Below are positions 8,025-14,983 of a stretch of DNA of 35,959 nt, in pieces. The stretch lies in assembly GCA_966185765.1 (NCBI GenBank), contig CBIFVZ010000039.1:1-35959 (forward strand), given 5' to 3'. Each line of letters starts with the position of its first letter. The stretch's first letter is position 1. The translations under genes and the position numbers were made by a program. The notes below the pieces were generated by a model. That model was not told where the DNA came from. It saw only the letters and a program-made list of their open reading frames with translations, and did not search any database. The stretch comes from CBIFVZ01 sp966185765. Lineage in GTDB: Bacteria > Pseudomonadota > Gammaproteobacteria > Enterobacterales > Enterobacteriaceae.

Positions 8025-8705
8025 TTAACAAATGTCTAAACCGTCTACGCCACTCAGGCACCGATACGCTGGCGCGCTATGCAATGTCTCAAACAAATGC
8101 TGCCGGGTCGTGCGCGTCGTGCTTTGGATATTCAGTAACCGCAGGCCAGGATGGTCAAAGATCATCAGGAATTTCAACGTAATCCAGAACTGAAGCGTAC
8201 TCTGGCAGTTCACCTTAGCCATTATCAGTCGCTTACGATTCGACACGGACTTCACACCGCAGTCATCTTTGCGGGCAATTTGCTTTGCACCCAGACAGGA
8301 AAGATAGTCTGTGATAAATGCCCTTTCCCCCCGCGTGAAGGTTAATTCAGGGTAATAGCATTCTGTCGTTTTCTCTTTTCTGTCATGACTCACCAGCATA
8401 TTTTTAATATGCCGTTTCAGCGTTTCGCAATCACTGTCCAGGCAAATAAATTTATTACGCAGAACAGGCAAGAAGTTAATGATGACGGAATAATAAAATG
8501 TCGAGCATAAAATAATATCGTAATCATTGATATCGATATCACTGAAAGTTACCAACTCATCAACCGGATTTTTAGCCACCACAACCTGAATGCGCAATAA
8601 ATGCAGATTACGCCACGGCATATCTGCTTTTATCTGATGAAGTATGTCCTGCAATGCAATACCGATAAACGCGTTAGCACAGGTAATTTGATATTCATCA
8701 ACCAT
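8025..8705 (-). CDS. LuxR-type (helix-turn-helix) regulator with degenerate N-terminal domain
   Basis: A 226-residue protein. The C-terminal third has the LuxR/GerE layout: FTRGERAFITDYL, then GAKQIARKDDCGVKSVSNRK as the recognition helix-turn-helix, then a K-rich helix. The N-terminal 110 residues resemble a receiver-like fold (DYDIILCS and FICLDSD as beta strands), but I see no clear phosphorylatable aspartate set. The layout recalls the BglJ/YjjQ type of regulators that act without phosphorylation. ATG 8705 has TGGAG seven bases upstream. The gene is clearly more AT-rich than the genes around 3-6 kb and sits next to the HD-GYP gene in the same direction, with a 356-base spacer, so it likely has its own promoter. 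The target is unknown; surface or biofilm functions are only a guess from the neighbour. Confidence 0.65.
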   Translation of the reverse strand: MVDEYQITCANAFIGIALQDILHQIKADMPWRNLHLLRIQVVVAKNPVDELVTFSDIDINDYDIILCSTFYYSVIINFLPVLRNKFICLDSDCETLKRHIKNMLVSHDRKEKTTECYYPELTFTRGERAFITDYLSCLGAKQIARKDDCGVKSVSNRKRLIMAKVNCQSTLQFWITLKFLMIFDHPGLRLLNIQSTTRTTRQHLFETLHSAPAYRCLSGVDGLDIC

Positions 8706-9096
8706 ACGTATTCTCCAGTGGCATCAGGCTGCTGCTTGCCAGCAATATCGCCCGCCAGGCATTAAATATGGCACATAACACCACCAAATTATTTTTATGT
8801 AAATAAATCAACTGGTTAAAAAACATTTTTTAAAAAATAATGCTTATTTTTATTAAAAATAAAGAATTAAACTCTAAAAAATTAAGGTGAAAGAAGAAAA
8901 ACCAGCACTTCCGCTGGCTGGTGAGGCAGGATAAAAACGCTTAAAAAACACAGTCGCTTTTCAGCTATTACGACTGGCATACACAGGTGTAATAACAAGA
9001 AAAAAAACAAAACAAACAATCAACAAATCGACCACAAAGAGACAACCATCCTTCCCGAAAATCCACGCTTCCGGGAGGATGGGTGATGTTGTACCG
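8706..9096. other. AT-rich intergenic region, no gene seen
   Basis: About 390 bases, with long A/T runs at 8810-8885 and 8995-9025. It holds the upstream region of the LuxR-type gene and the 3' flank of the small membrane-protein gene. The imperfect hairpin at about 9048-9082 (CATCCTTCCCG with CGGGAGGATG, one bulged base) may be the 3' end of the membrane-protein transcript; no T-run follows it directly. I see no open frame with a ribosome site. The base composition is that of an H-NS target, which is inference. Confidence 0.5.
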
Positions 9097-9345
9097 TCAG
9101 GGAACGGTGAGGGCAAACGAGAAGAAAATAATCAGAATACCTACTGCGGCCATCCATGCCACACCCGTTTTCTCTTCAGAAAGCGACAGCAACACGTTAG
9201 TACATACCTGTTTTAACAACCAGATAACGCAAAATACAGAAAGAACAACGGCGAACGCCATCGTGAGTCTTACTGTATATAAATTTATGATCGAGCTTCC
9301 CCCGTAAATACCGAGAACGGTTACAGGAATAAATATCTTAAACAT
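9097..9345 (-). CDS. Small hydrophobic membrane protein, 82 residues
   Basis: ATG 9345 to TGA at 9097. The protein has an N-terminal hydrophobic segment (MFKIFIPVTVLGIYGGSS), a second one around residues 27-45 (LTMAFAVVLSVFCVIWLL) and a third near the C-terminus (GVAWMAAVGILIIFFSFAL), so two or three transmembrane helices are likely. The loop between the last two carries SLSEEKTG. The ribosome site is weak (GGAT about eight bases upstream). I do not recognise a family. It stands alone in an AT-rich stretch, so its own promoter must lie in 9346-9450. Hydrophobic periodicity makes a chance frame unlikely. Confidence 0.5.
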   Translation of the reverse strand: MFKIFIPVTVLGIYGGSSIINLYTVRLTMAFAVVLSVFCVIWLLKQVCTNVLLSLSEEKTGVAWMAAVGILIIFFSFALTVP

Positions 9346-9698
9346 GGTAAATCCATCTACCTGTATGCTGAACCGTCATTAGATTATCGCTATTTTCCTT
9401 TTCTGTCATCCTGAAATAAGCAATTGATATCTGAATGTCGTAGCAAAATGTATTAGTTCAGGAGATAAGTTATTAATAAAAAAATACAGATCGGCGACAC
9501 AATGGGCAAACCTCAGGATTAAACACCATAAAAACAGCAAACAATGATAAAAATCGTCGCAACGAGGTGTAAGGGTAGCTATTTTTTAGTTTATAAAACG
9601 TCAACGAGGGTTTAGCAGATATTAAATAATGTAACTAAAAGAGAATATACACTCTCAGACCTGTGTTTAAATACACATATGTATATATAGCCACCCAA
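9346..9698. other. AT-rich intergenic region, no gene seen
   Basis: About 350 bases between the small membrane-protein gene and the 3' end of the bdhA operon. It is rich in A/T tracts, including an alternating stretch (ACACATATGTATATATAG) near 9672-9690. It must hold the membrane-protein promoter. No ribosome site with a credible frame was found. Confidence 0.45.
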
Positions 9699-9720
9699 CA
9701 AAAAGCACCGATAGCGCTTT
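9699..9720 (-). terminator. Terminator of the scoAB-atoB-bdhA operon
   Basis: On the minus strand AAAGCGC pairs with GTGCTTT (one G-U pair) around TATCG, followed by TTGTT. It lies about 60 bases past the bdhA stop. Confidence 0.55.
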
Positions 9721-9762
9721 ATTTAAATACGCCGCACGCCGATTCTTTATTAACACGCGACA

Positions 9763-9778
9763 CTGAAATGCATTTCAG
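9763..9778. repeat. Perfect 16-bp palindrome CTGAAATGCATTTCAG
   Basis: A self-complementary 16-mer two bases past the bdhA stop codon. With no loop it is more like a protein-binding site than a terminator, though as RNA it could form part of the 3' end. Confidence 0.5.
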
Positions 9779-9780
9779 CA

Positions 9781-10551
9781 CTACTGTGCCACCCAGCCAC
9801 CATCCATATTCCATGCTACACCGCGCACCTGTTCGCCCGCTTCGCTACACAAAAATAGCGTGAGGTTGCCAAGCTGCTCAGGTGTAACGAACTGGCGCGA
9901 CGGTTGCTTTTCTGCCAGCAGGTCATCACGCGCCTTTCGTGGGTCATCGCCTGCACCAATGCGCTGATCTATCTGCTGTTGTACCAGCGGTGTTAATACC
10001 CAGCCAGGACAAAGTGCGTTACAGGTTACGCCTGTTTGTGCCGTTTCCAGCGCAATCACTTTCGTCAACCCAACCAGACCATGTTTAGCCGCTACGTAGG
10101 CTGCCTTTTCTTTTGACCCCACCAGCCCATGCACCGAGGCAATATTGATGATGCGCCCCCAGTTACGTGCCTTCATCTGTACCAGCGCCAGGCGGCTGGT
10201 ATGAAAAGCAGAACTGAGGTTAATCGCGAGAATATCATCCCACTTTGCGACCGGAAAATGCTCTACTGCGGCCAGATGCTGGATACCCGCGTTATTTACA
10301 ACAATATCCGCACCGCCAAACGCGTCCTGCGCGTAGCGCATCATAGCCTCAATCTGCGAAACATCGCGTAAATCAGCATCATGATAACCGTGCCTGCCAC
10401 CAGTCGCTGCAAGCATCTCCTGCGCCGTCGCAACCTCGCCAAAACCATTGAGGATCACGCTCGCCCCGGCCTGCGCCAGCGACAGCGCAATCCCTAAACC
10501 AATGCCGCTGGTCGAACCGGTGACCAACGCCGTTTTACCGTTGAGATTCAT
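9781..10551 (-). CDS. bdhA: D-3-hydroxybutyrate dehydrogenase
   Basis: A 256-residue short-chain dehydrogenase that oxidises D-3-hydroxybutyrate to acetoacetate with NAD+. The nucleotide-binding TGSTSGIG is at residues 11-18, NNAG at 86-89, and the catalytic residues are Ser139, Tyr152 and Lys156 (YVAAK). The segment NIASVHGLVGSKEKAAY and the C-terminal GVAWNMDGGWVAQ are typical of the BdhA subfamily, not of 3-oxoacyl-ACP reductases. ATG 10551 has GGGAG seven bases upstream. It is the last gene of the operon, separated from atoB by a 44-base spacer containing a hairpin. E. coli K-12 lacks this gene; here it supplies acetoacetate to the CoA-transferase upstream. Confidence 0.9.
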   Translation of the reverse strand: MNLNGKTALVTGSTSGIGLGIALSLAQAGASVILNGFGEVATAQEMLAATGGRHGYHDADLRDVSQIEAMMRYAQDAFGGADIVVNNAGIQHLAAVEHFPVAKWDDILAINLSSAFHTSRLALVQMKARNWGRIINIASVHGLVGSKEKAAYVAAKHGLVGLTKVIALETAQTGVTCNALCPGWVLTPLVQQQIDQRIGAGDDPRKARDDLLAEKQPSRQFVTPEQLGNLTLFLCSEAGEQVRGVAWNMDGGWVAQ

Positions 10552-10564
10552 GTTTTCTCCCGTT

Positions 10565-10587
10565 GGGCGGGCAATGAACGCCCGCCC
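10565..10587 (-). terminator. GC-rich hairpin between atoB and bdhA
   Basis: GGGCGGGC (10565-10572) pairs with GCCCGCCC (10580-10587) over a 7-base loop. No T-run follows on the minus strand, so it more likely tunes mRNA stability or processing between the two genes than ends transcription. Confidence 0.5.
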
Positions 10588-10595
10588 GGATCGAA

Positions 10596-11780
10596 TTAGT
10601 CACGCACCACTGCCAACGCTACACCCTGCCCGCCACCCACACACAGCGTGGCCAGACCGCGTTTTGCCTCACGCCGCTGCATTTCATATAACAGCGTGAC
10701 CAGAATACGACATCCGGATGCGCCAATCGGGTGCCCCAGCGCAATGGCACCACCGTTTACGTTCACCCGAGCCTCGTCCCAGCCCAGCTCCTGGCCCACG
10801 GCCAGCGCCTGTACAGCAAAAGCCTCATTGCCCTCTATCAGGTCAAGCTCATCAATGCCCCAGCCCGCGTTCTCCAGACAGCGTCGGGTGGCATACACCG
10901 GCCCAATACCCATCAACGCCGGGTCAACGCCCGCGGTAGCGTACGCGGCAATACGCGCCAGCACCGGCAACTTCAGCGCCTGTGCTTTTTCAGCACTCAT
11001 CAACATCACCGCCGCCGCGCCGTCGTTGAGGGATGACGCATTGCCCGCCGTTACCGTGCCACCCTCTTTGCGAAAGGCCGGGCGCAGGCGTGCCAGCATT
11101 TCCAGGCTGGTCTGCGGTCTGAGTTGCTCATCGGTATCCACCAGACGCGGCGGTTTTTTACCGTCCGGTACGGATACCGGCACAATCTCCTGACTGAAAC
11201 GTCCAGCTTCACACGCCGCTGCCGCCCGCTGCTGTGAGCGCAGTGCGTAAGCATCCTGCTGTTCGCGGCTAATGGCGTATTTTTCAGCGAGGTTTTCCGC
11301 CGTAATCCCCATGTGATAATCGTTAAAGGCATCCCACAGGCCATCATGAATAACGCTATCTACCACGCTGGCATGACCGAGACGCAAACCCGCACGCGCA
11401 CCATCAAGCAGATAGGGCGACTGGCTCATGCTTTCCTGGCCGCCGGCAATGATGATATCGGCATCGCCGCAGCGTATGGCCTGTGCCGCCTGAATAATGG
11501 CCTTAAGGCCGGAGCCACAGACTTTATTTATCGTTAGCGCCGGTACGCTATATGGCAATCCAGCGTGAATAGCCGTCTGGCGCGCCGGGTTTTGCCCACA
11601 ACCCGCACTGAGCACCTGACCGAAAATCAGCTCGTCGACCTGCTCGGGTGCGACGCCAGTTTGTGCCAGCACCGCACGCACCACACAGGTGCCTAACTCC
11701 ACCGCCGTGAGCGGAGCCAGTGCGCCATGAAAACTGCCGATCGGCGTGCGTGCCGCGCCGACAATGACAACCTCTTTCAT
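10596..11780 (-). CDS. atoB: Acetyl-CoA C-acetyltransferase (thiolase)
   Basis: A 394-residue degradative thiolase, the same length as E. coli AtoB, that splits acetoacetyl-CoA with CoA into two acetyl-CoA. The acyl-accepting cysteine is Cys88 (NKVCGSG), and the other active-site residues are His350 (GHPIGASG) and Cys380 (LCVGGGQG). I chose ATG 11780: AAGGAG sits five bases upstream. A GTG at 11786 in frame overlaps that ribosome site and is unlikely. It follows scoB by 9 bases, so it is in the same transcript. In this operon it takes the product of the CoA-transferase and closes the route to acetyl-CoA. Confidence 0.93.
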   Translation of the reverse strand: MKEVVIVGAARTPIGSFHGALAPLTAVELGTCVVRAVLAQTGVAPEQVDELIFGQVLSAGCGQNPARQTAIHAGLPYSVPALTINKVCGSGLKAIIQAAQAIRCGDADIIIAGGQESMSQSPYLLDGARAGLRLGHASVVDSVIHDGLWDAFNDYHMGITAENLAEKYAISREQQDAYALRSQQRAAAACEAGRFSQEIVPVSVPDGKKPPRLVDTDEQLRPQTSLEMLARLRPAFRKEGGTVTAGNASSLNDGAAAVMLMSAEKAQALKLPVLARIAAYATAGVDPALMGIGPVYATRRCLENAGWGIDELDLIEGNEAFAVQALAVGQELGWDEARVNVNGGAIALGHPIGASGCRILVTLLYEMQRREAKRGLATLCVGGGQGVALAVVRD

Positions 11781-11789
11781 CTCCACTCC

Positions 11790-12446
11790 TTAGGCAAAAC
11801 ACATTTCAGGAACACAGTCTGGCACCACCAGGCGACCGGCGGTTTTCGCCATAATCTCTTCCACGCTCACGCCGGGCGCGCGCTCGCGCAAAATAAACGC
11901 GCCGCCTTCAATTTCAAGATAAGCCAGGTCAGTCAGCACGCGACGAATGCAGCCAGCCCCCGTCAGCGGTAACGTACAGGCACTCAGCAGTTTAGACTCT
12001 CCACTTTTGGACGCATGCGTCATCATCACAATGATATTTTCCGCCCCGGCGACCAGGTCCATCGCGCCGCCCATGCCCTTGACCATTTTTCCGGGGATCA
12101 TCCAGGAGGCAATATTGCCCTTCACGTCCACCTCCAGCGCGCCCAGCACGGTGAGGTCAACATGGCCGCCGCGAATCATGGCGAACGACTGTGCCGAGTC
12201 GAAAATCGCCGCACCTTTGCGTGCTGTGACCGTTTGTTTGCCGGCGTTGATCATGTCAGCATCAAGCTCGGCCTCGTTCGGAAACGCCCCCATGCCAAGC
12301 AAACCGTTTTCCGACTGCAACATTACGTCTACGCCATCCGGCACATAGTTGGCCACAAGCGTGGGAATGCCGATGCCCAGGTTAACGTAGTAACCATCAC
12401 GCAGCTCGCGCGCCACGCGCTGTGCCATTTGTTCACGAGTCAGCAT
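11790..12446 (-). CDS. scoB: 3-oxoacid CoA-transferase subunit B
   Basis: The 218-residue beta subunit of a class I CoA-transferase. The glutamate that forms the enzyme-CoA thioester is Glu46 in LQSENGLLGMG. The start MLTREQMAQRVARELRDG and GIGIPTLVANYVPDGV are typical of SCOT-type B subunits. The ATG at 12446-12444 overlaps the TAA of scoA by one base (TAATG), a sign of coupled translation and 1:1 subunit supply. With ScoA it moves CoA from succinyl-CoA to acetoacetate. AtoA of the E. coli ato operon is a relative, but the ScoA partner here is closer to the succinyl-CoA type. Confidence 0.9.
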   Translation of the reverse strand: MLTREQMAQRVARELRDGYYVNLGIGIPTLVANYVPDGVDVMLQSENGLLGMGAFPNEAELDADMINAGKQTVTARKGAAIFDSAQSFAMIRGGHVDLTVLGALEVDVKGNIASWMIPGKMVKGMGGAMDLVAGAENIIVMMTHASKSGESKLLSACTLPLTGAGCIRRVLTDLAYLEIEGGAFILRERAPGVSVEEIMAKTAGRLVVPDCVPEMCFA

Positions 12447-13156
12447 TACCGGCCTCCTTGCGTGCGCAGGGTGCGCTGTTCAATACGCTTTTCAAATGTG
12501 CCCTGAATCAGTCTGTCGACATAAATACCTGGCGTGTGGATAGCCACCGGGTCCAGCTCACCAGGCGGCACAATCTCTTCGACTTCCACCACCGTGATGC
12601 GCCCGGCAGTAGCCATCAACGGGTTAAAGTTTTGTGCCGTGTGACGATAAATGACATTACCGTACCAGTCGGCCTTCCAGCCCTTCACAATGGCAAAGTC
12701 ACCGGTAATAGCGCGCTCAAGGATGTAATGACGTCCGTCAAACTCGCGCACCTCTTTACCCTGTGCCACCGGCGTGCCATAACCCGTCGCGGTGTAAAAA
12801 GCCGGGATACCGGCACCGCCAGCGCGAATTTTTTCCGCCAGCGTCCCTTGCGGCGTCAGTTCTACTTCCAGCTCGCCGTTGAGGACCTGCTGTTCAAACA
12901 GCGCATTTTCGCCCACGTAAGACGCCACCACTTTGCTCACCTGTCGGGTTTCCAGCAGCACCCCAAGACCGAAACCGTCCACCCCACAGTTGTTGGAAAC
13001 CACCGTCAGTCCGCTCACTGCGCGGCGACGGATTTCACCAATCAGGTTCTCCGGGATACCGCATAACCCAAAACCGCCCGCCAGCACCGTCATGTTGTTG
13101 CTGATGCCTTCCAGCGCCGCTTCGTAGCTTGCGACGCGTTTATCCAGACCGGCCAT
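12446..13156 (-). CDS. scoA: 3-oxoacid CoA-transferase subunit A
   Basis: The 236-residue alpha subunit. It has the glycine-rich GGFGLCGIPE motif near residue 30, VVSNNCGVDG and an extended C-terminal TPGIYVDRLIQG segment. These are closer to ScoA of succinyl-CoA:3-ketoacid transferases than to the shorter AtoD (220 residues), judged from memory. I chose ATG 13156, with GAGGAAAGG just upstream; an ATG at 13180 in frame would add eight residues and lacks a good ribosome site. It is the first gene of the four-gene operon, and its promoter must lie in 13181-13299, shared with the divergent LysR gene. Confidence 0.9.
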   Translation of the reverse strand: MAGLDKRVASYEAALEGISNNMTVLAGGFGLCGIPENLIGEIRRRAVSGLTVVSNNCGVDGFGLGVLLETRQVSKVVASYVGENALFEQQVLNGELEVELTPQGTLAEKIRAGGAGIPAFYTATGYGTPVAQGKEVREFDGRHYILERAITGDFAIVKGWKADWYGNVIYRHTAQNFNPLMATAGRITVVEVEEIVPPGELDPVAIHTPGIYVDRLIQGTFEKRIEQRTLRTQGGR

Positions 13157-13209
13157 AGCCTTTCCTCTTATTTGACGCATTTAACGCATCATTGATGGCG
13201 CTTACTCAT

Positions 13210-13269
13210 TTGTTAATTGAGTTTTTGTGAGCCATTCATTGGGAAAATTTATTAATTTATTGTTAATTG
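13210..13269. promoter_or_regulatory. Direct repeats TTGTTAATTG in the scoA/lysR divergent spacer
   Basis: TTGTTAATTG occurs at 13210-13219 and again at 13260-13269, exactly 50 bases apart (about five helical turns), in an AT-rich 143-base spacer between divergent genes. LysR-family regulators usually bind such spacers as tetramers at two separated sites. The repeat is seen; its use as the operator is inferred. Confidence 0.45.
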
Positions 13270-13299
13270 TTGTTTTCCAGCAGGTTACGGTGAAGCCAC

Positions 13300-14208
13300 A
13301 TGAAGATGACCGTCAGACAGTTACGCGCGTTTTTAGCGGTAGCTCACACTCTGAACTTCGCGCAGGCCAGCGAGCGGCTTAGTCTCTCTCAGCCCGCGCT
13401 AAGTCTCGCCATTCGCGGGCTGGAAGAGGCGCTGGGCGGTGCGCTACTTAAGCGTACTACCCGACGGGTTATGCTCACCGCCGAAGGTGAGGCGTTTTTT
13501 CCTATGGCGCGCCAGCTGCTGGCAGACTGGGATAATGTGGAGGAAGCAATGTGCCAGCGCTTTACACTACAGCGCGGCAAGGTGTCGGTGGCCGCCATGC
13601 CCTCTTTTGCCAGCAATGCGCTACCGCCCGTGCTGAAGACGTTTCGTGATTGCCACAGCGGCATTAACGTGACGGTACATGACGTCATCAATGAACAGGT
13701 GCTGGAGATGGTGCGCGATGGCCGTGTTGAGATGGGTATTGCGTTTGAACCGGAGCCTGACAGCGCCCTGCATTTCACCATGCTCACACACGATCGCTTT
13801 GTCGCGGTGGTGCCAGCCAACTCGTCACTCACGCAGCGCGGGCAACTAAGCTGGCGTGAGCTGTTAAGCTGCGACGTTATCGCGTTACAACGCCCCTCAG
13901 CGGTACGGCTTTTGCTTGAGGCGACGCTGGCGCATAGCGGTTATCGCCTCGACGTGGCATTTGAAAGCCACCAGCTGGTGACTGTCGGGCGCATGGTTGC
14001 TAACGGACTGGGTGTGAGCGCCGTGCCTGCGCTGTGCGCTCGCCAGATGGAAGAGTTGGGTGCGGTGTGCCTGCCGCTGAGTCAGCCAGTCATTGAACGC
14101 CGCGTTGGCGTCATCCGCCGCGATAGCTCGCCGCTTTCTGCCGCCGCCCAGGCATTGCTTGACGCCATACGCGCGGCATTCCCGACATCCGGTATCGTAA
14201 ACGAGTGA
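13300..14208 (+). CDS. LysR-family transcriptional regulator
   Basis: A 302-residue LysR-type protein. The N-terminal helix-turn-helix is clear (RQLRAFLAVAHTLNFAQA, then LSLSQPALSLAIRGLEEAL and RRVMLTAEG). The C-terminal effector domain starts near residue 90 (VSVAAMPSFASNALPPVL) and contains the usual MVANGLGVSAVP segment. It is divergent from scoA-scoB-atoB-bdhA, the classical layout for an activator of the opposite operon; the inducer may be 3-hydroxybutyrate or acetoacetate. ATG 13300 and ATG 13306 are both possible starts, and the ribosome site is weak for each. E. coli controls its ato genes with the AtoSC two-component system, so control here is different. Confidence 0.88.
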   Translation: MKMTVRQLRAFLAVAHTLNFAQASERLSLSQPALSLAIRGLEEALGGALLKRTTRRVMLTAEGEAFFPMARQLLADWDNVEEAMCQRFTLQRGKVSVAAMPSFASNALPPVLKTFRDCHSGINVTVHDVINEQVLEMVRDGRVEMGIAFEPEPDSALHFTMLTHDRFVAVVPANSSLTQRGQLSWRELLSCDVIALQRPSAVRLLLEATLAHSGYRLDVAFESHQLVTVGRMVANGLGVSAVPALCARQMEELGAVCLPLSQPVIERRVGVIRRDSSPLSAAAQALLDAIRAAFPTSGIVNE

Positions 14209-14266
14209 CCTCGCTGGGGCGAATCAGGTAACATTGGCGACGTTTTCTGACTCAAGGAGAAAAAGG

Positions 14267-14794
14267 ATGACACGAGTTTCAGTAAAGAAAGCCGGACTGA
14301 TGGGTATAGCACTGCTGGCCCTGGCAGGTTGTGATAATGGAAGTAACAAACAAACGCTGGCCTGGATTGATGTGGCAAGCGCAGTGAAAAACGAAGCGTT
14401 AATGCAGCAGGAAAAAACGCGTAACGAAGAAGTGCAGAAACTGCTTCAGAGCGTAGAAAGCACCGCCAAAGCGCGCTACGAGTCGATGGATAAAGAAACC
14501 CGCCAGCGCGCAATGGAAGCTGACGCGGCACTGTTGAACAATGAATGGCAGATTGAGCAGGCAAGAACGCGCAAAATGGTGATTGATGCCATCGTGCAGG
14601 CGGCAGAAGAGTACCGCAAACAGCACAACATCAGCCTGGTGGTCGACAAAACACAAATGGTGGCAGCCGATCCTGCACTGAACATCACCGAGGCTGTGGC
14701 CGCCAGCCTGAAAGACAAAAAAATCGATTTCGGCCAGCTGCCGGACATCAAAATGAAGCCCGAACAAGAAAAAGCCAAACCTGCGGCAAAATAA
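14267..14794 (+). CDS. Skp/OmpH-like lipoprotein, probably inner membrane
   Basis: A 175-residue protein. It starts with a basic N-terminus, a hydrophobic stretch and the lipobox LALAGC, so it should be cleaved before Cys22 and lipidated. The residue after the cysteine is aspartate (CDN), the Lol-avoidance signal that keeps lipoproteins in the inner membrane. The mature part resembles the Skp/OmpH family: a beta strand with WIDVASAV, a long charged coiled coil (residues about 50-115), then ISLVVDKTQMV and NITEAVAASLKDK, which parallel the end of Skp. I chose ATG 14267 for its AAGGAG eight bases upstream; a start at 14234 would bury the signal peptide. It likely binds unfolded or extracytoplasmic clients; partners are unknown. 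Confidence 0.75.
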   Translation: MTRVSVKKAGLMGIALLALAGCDNGSNKQTLAWIDVASAVKNEALMQQEKTRNEEVQKLLQSVESTAKARYESMDKETRQRAMEADAALLNNEWQIEQARTRKMVIDAIVQAAEEYRKQHNISLVVDKTQMVAADPALNITEAVAASLKDKKIDFGQLPDIKMKPEQEKAKPAAK

Positions 14795-14804
14795 TCCCTC
14801 CTGA

Positions 14805-14826
14805 CGGGCAGCTATCCGGCTGCCCG
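14805..14826 (+). terminator. Stem-loop after the Skp-like gene
   Basis: CGGGCAGC (14805-14812) pairs with GCTGCCCG (14819-14826) over TATCCG, 10 bases past the stop codon. The T-rich GTTTTATT is 12 bases further, so it is an imperfect intrinsic terminator. Confidence 0.6.
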
Positions 14827-14892
14827 CGTATCGGCAAGTTTTATTGCCAACCCACACAAAAACTTTCCACTATTATTTTCGCCAATTAATAG

Positions 14893-14909
14893 TTCAATAT
14901 TTCATTGAA
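14893..14909. promoter_or_regulatory. Inverted repeat TTCAAT-N5-ATTGAA upstream of emrD
   Basis: TTCAATATTTCATTGAA is a 17-base inverted repeat (six-base arms, five-base spacer) about 75 bases before the emrD ATG. Just downstream, TTGTTT and TAGATT could be promoter hexamers, but their spacing is short. It could be a repressor operator for the drug exporter; no regulator is encoded next to it. Confidence 0.35.
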
Positions 14910-14983
14910 TGCGTTGTTTTATGGTAGATTTCACCGCACAAAAACATACCGATACGCTTTTCAAACCATATTAACTACCCCTT

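Noticed and set aside
12422..13066. A 214-codon plus-strand frame across scoA
   Set aside because: Antisense to scoA, which has a ribosome site, coupling with scoB and complete family motifs.
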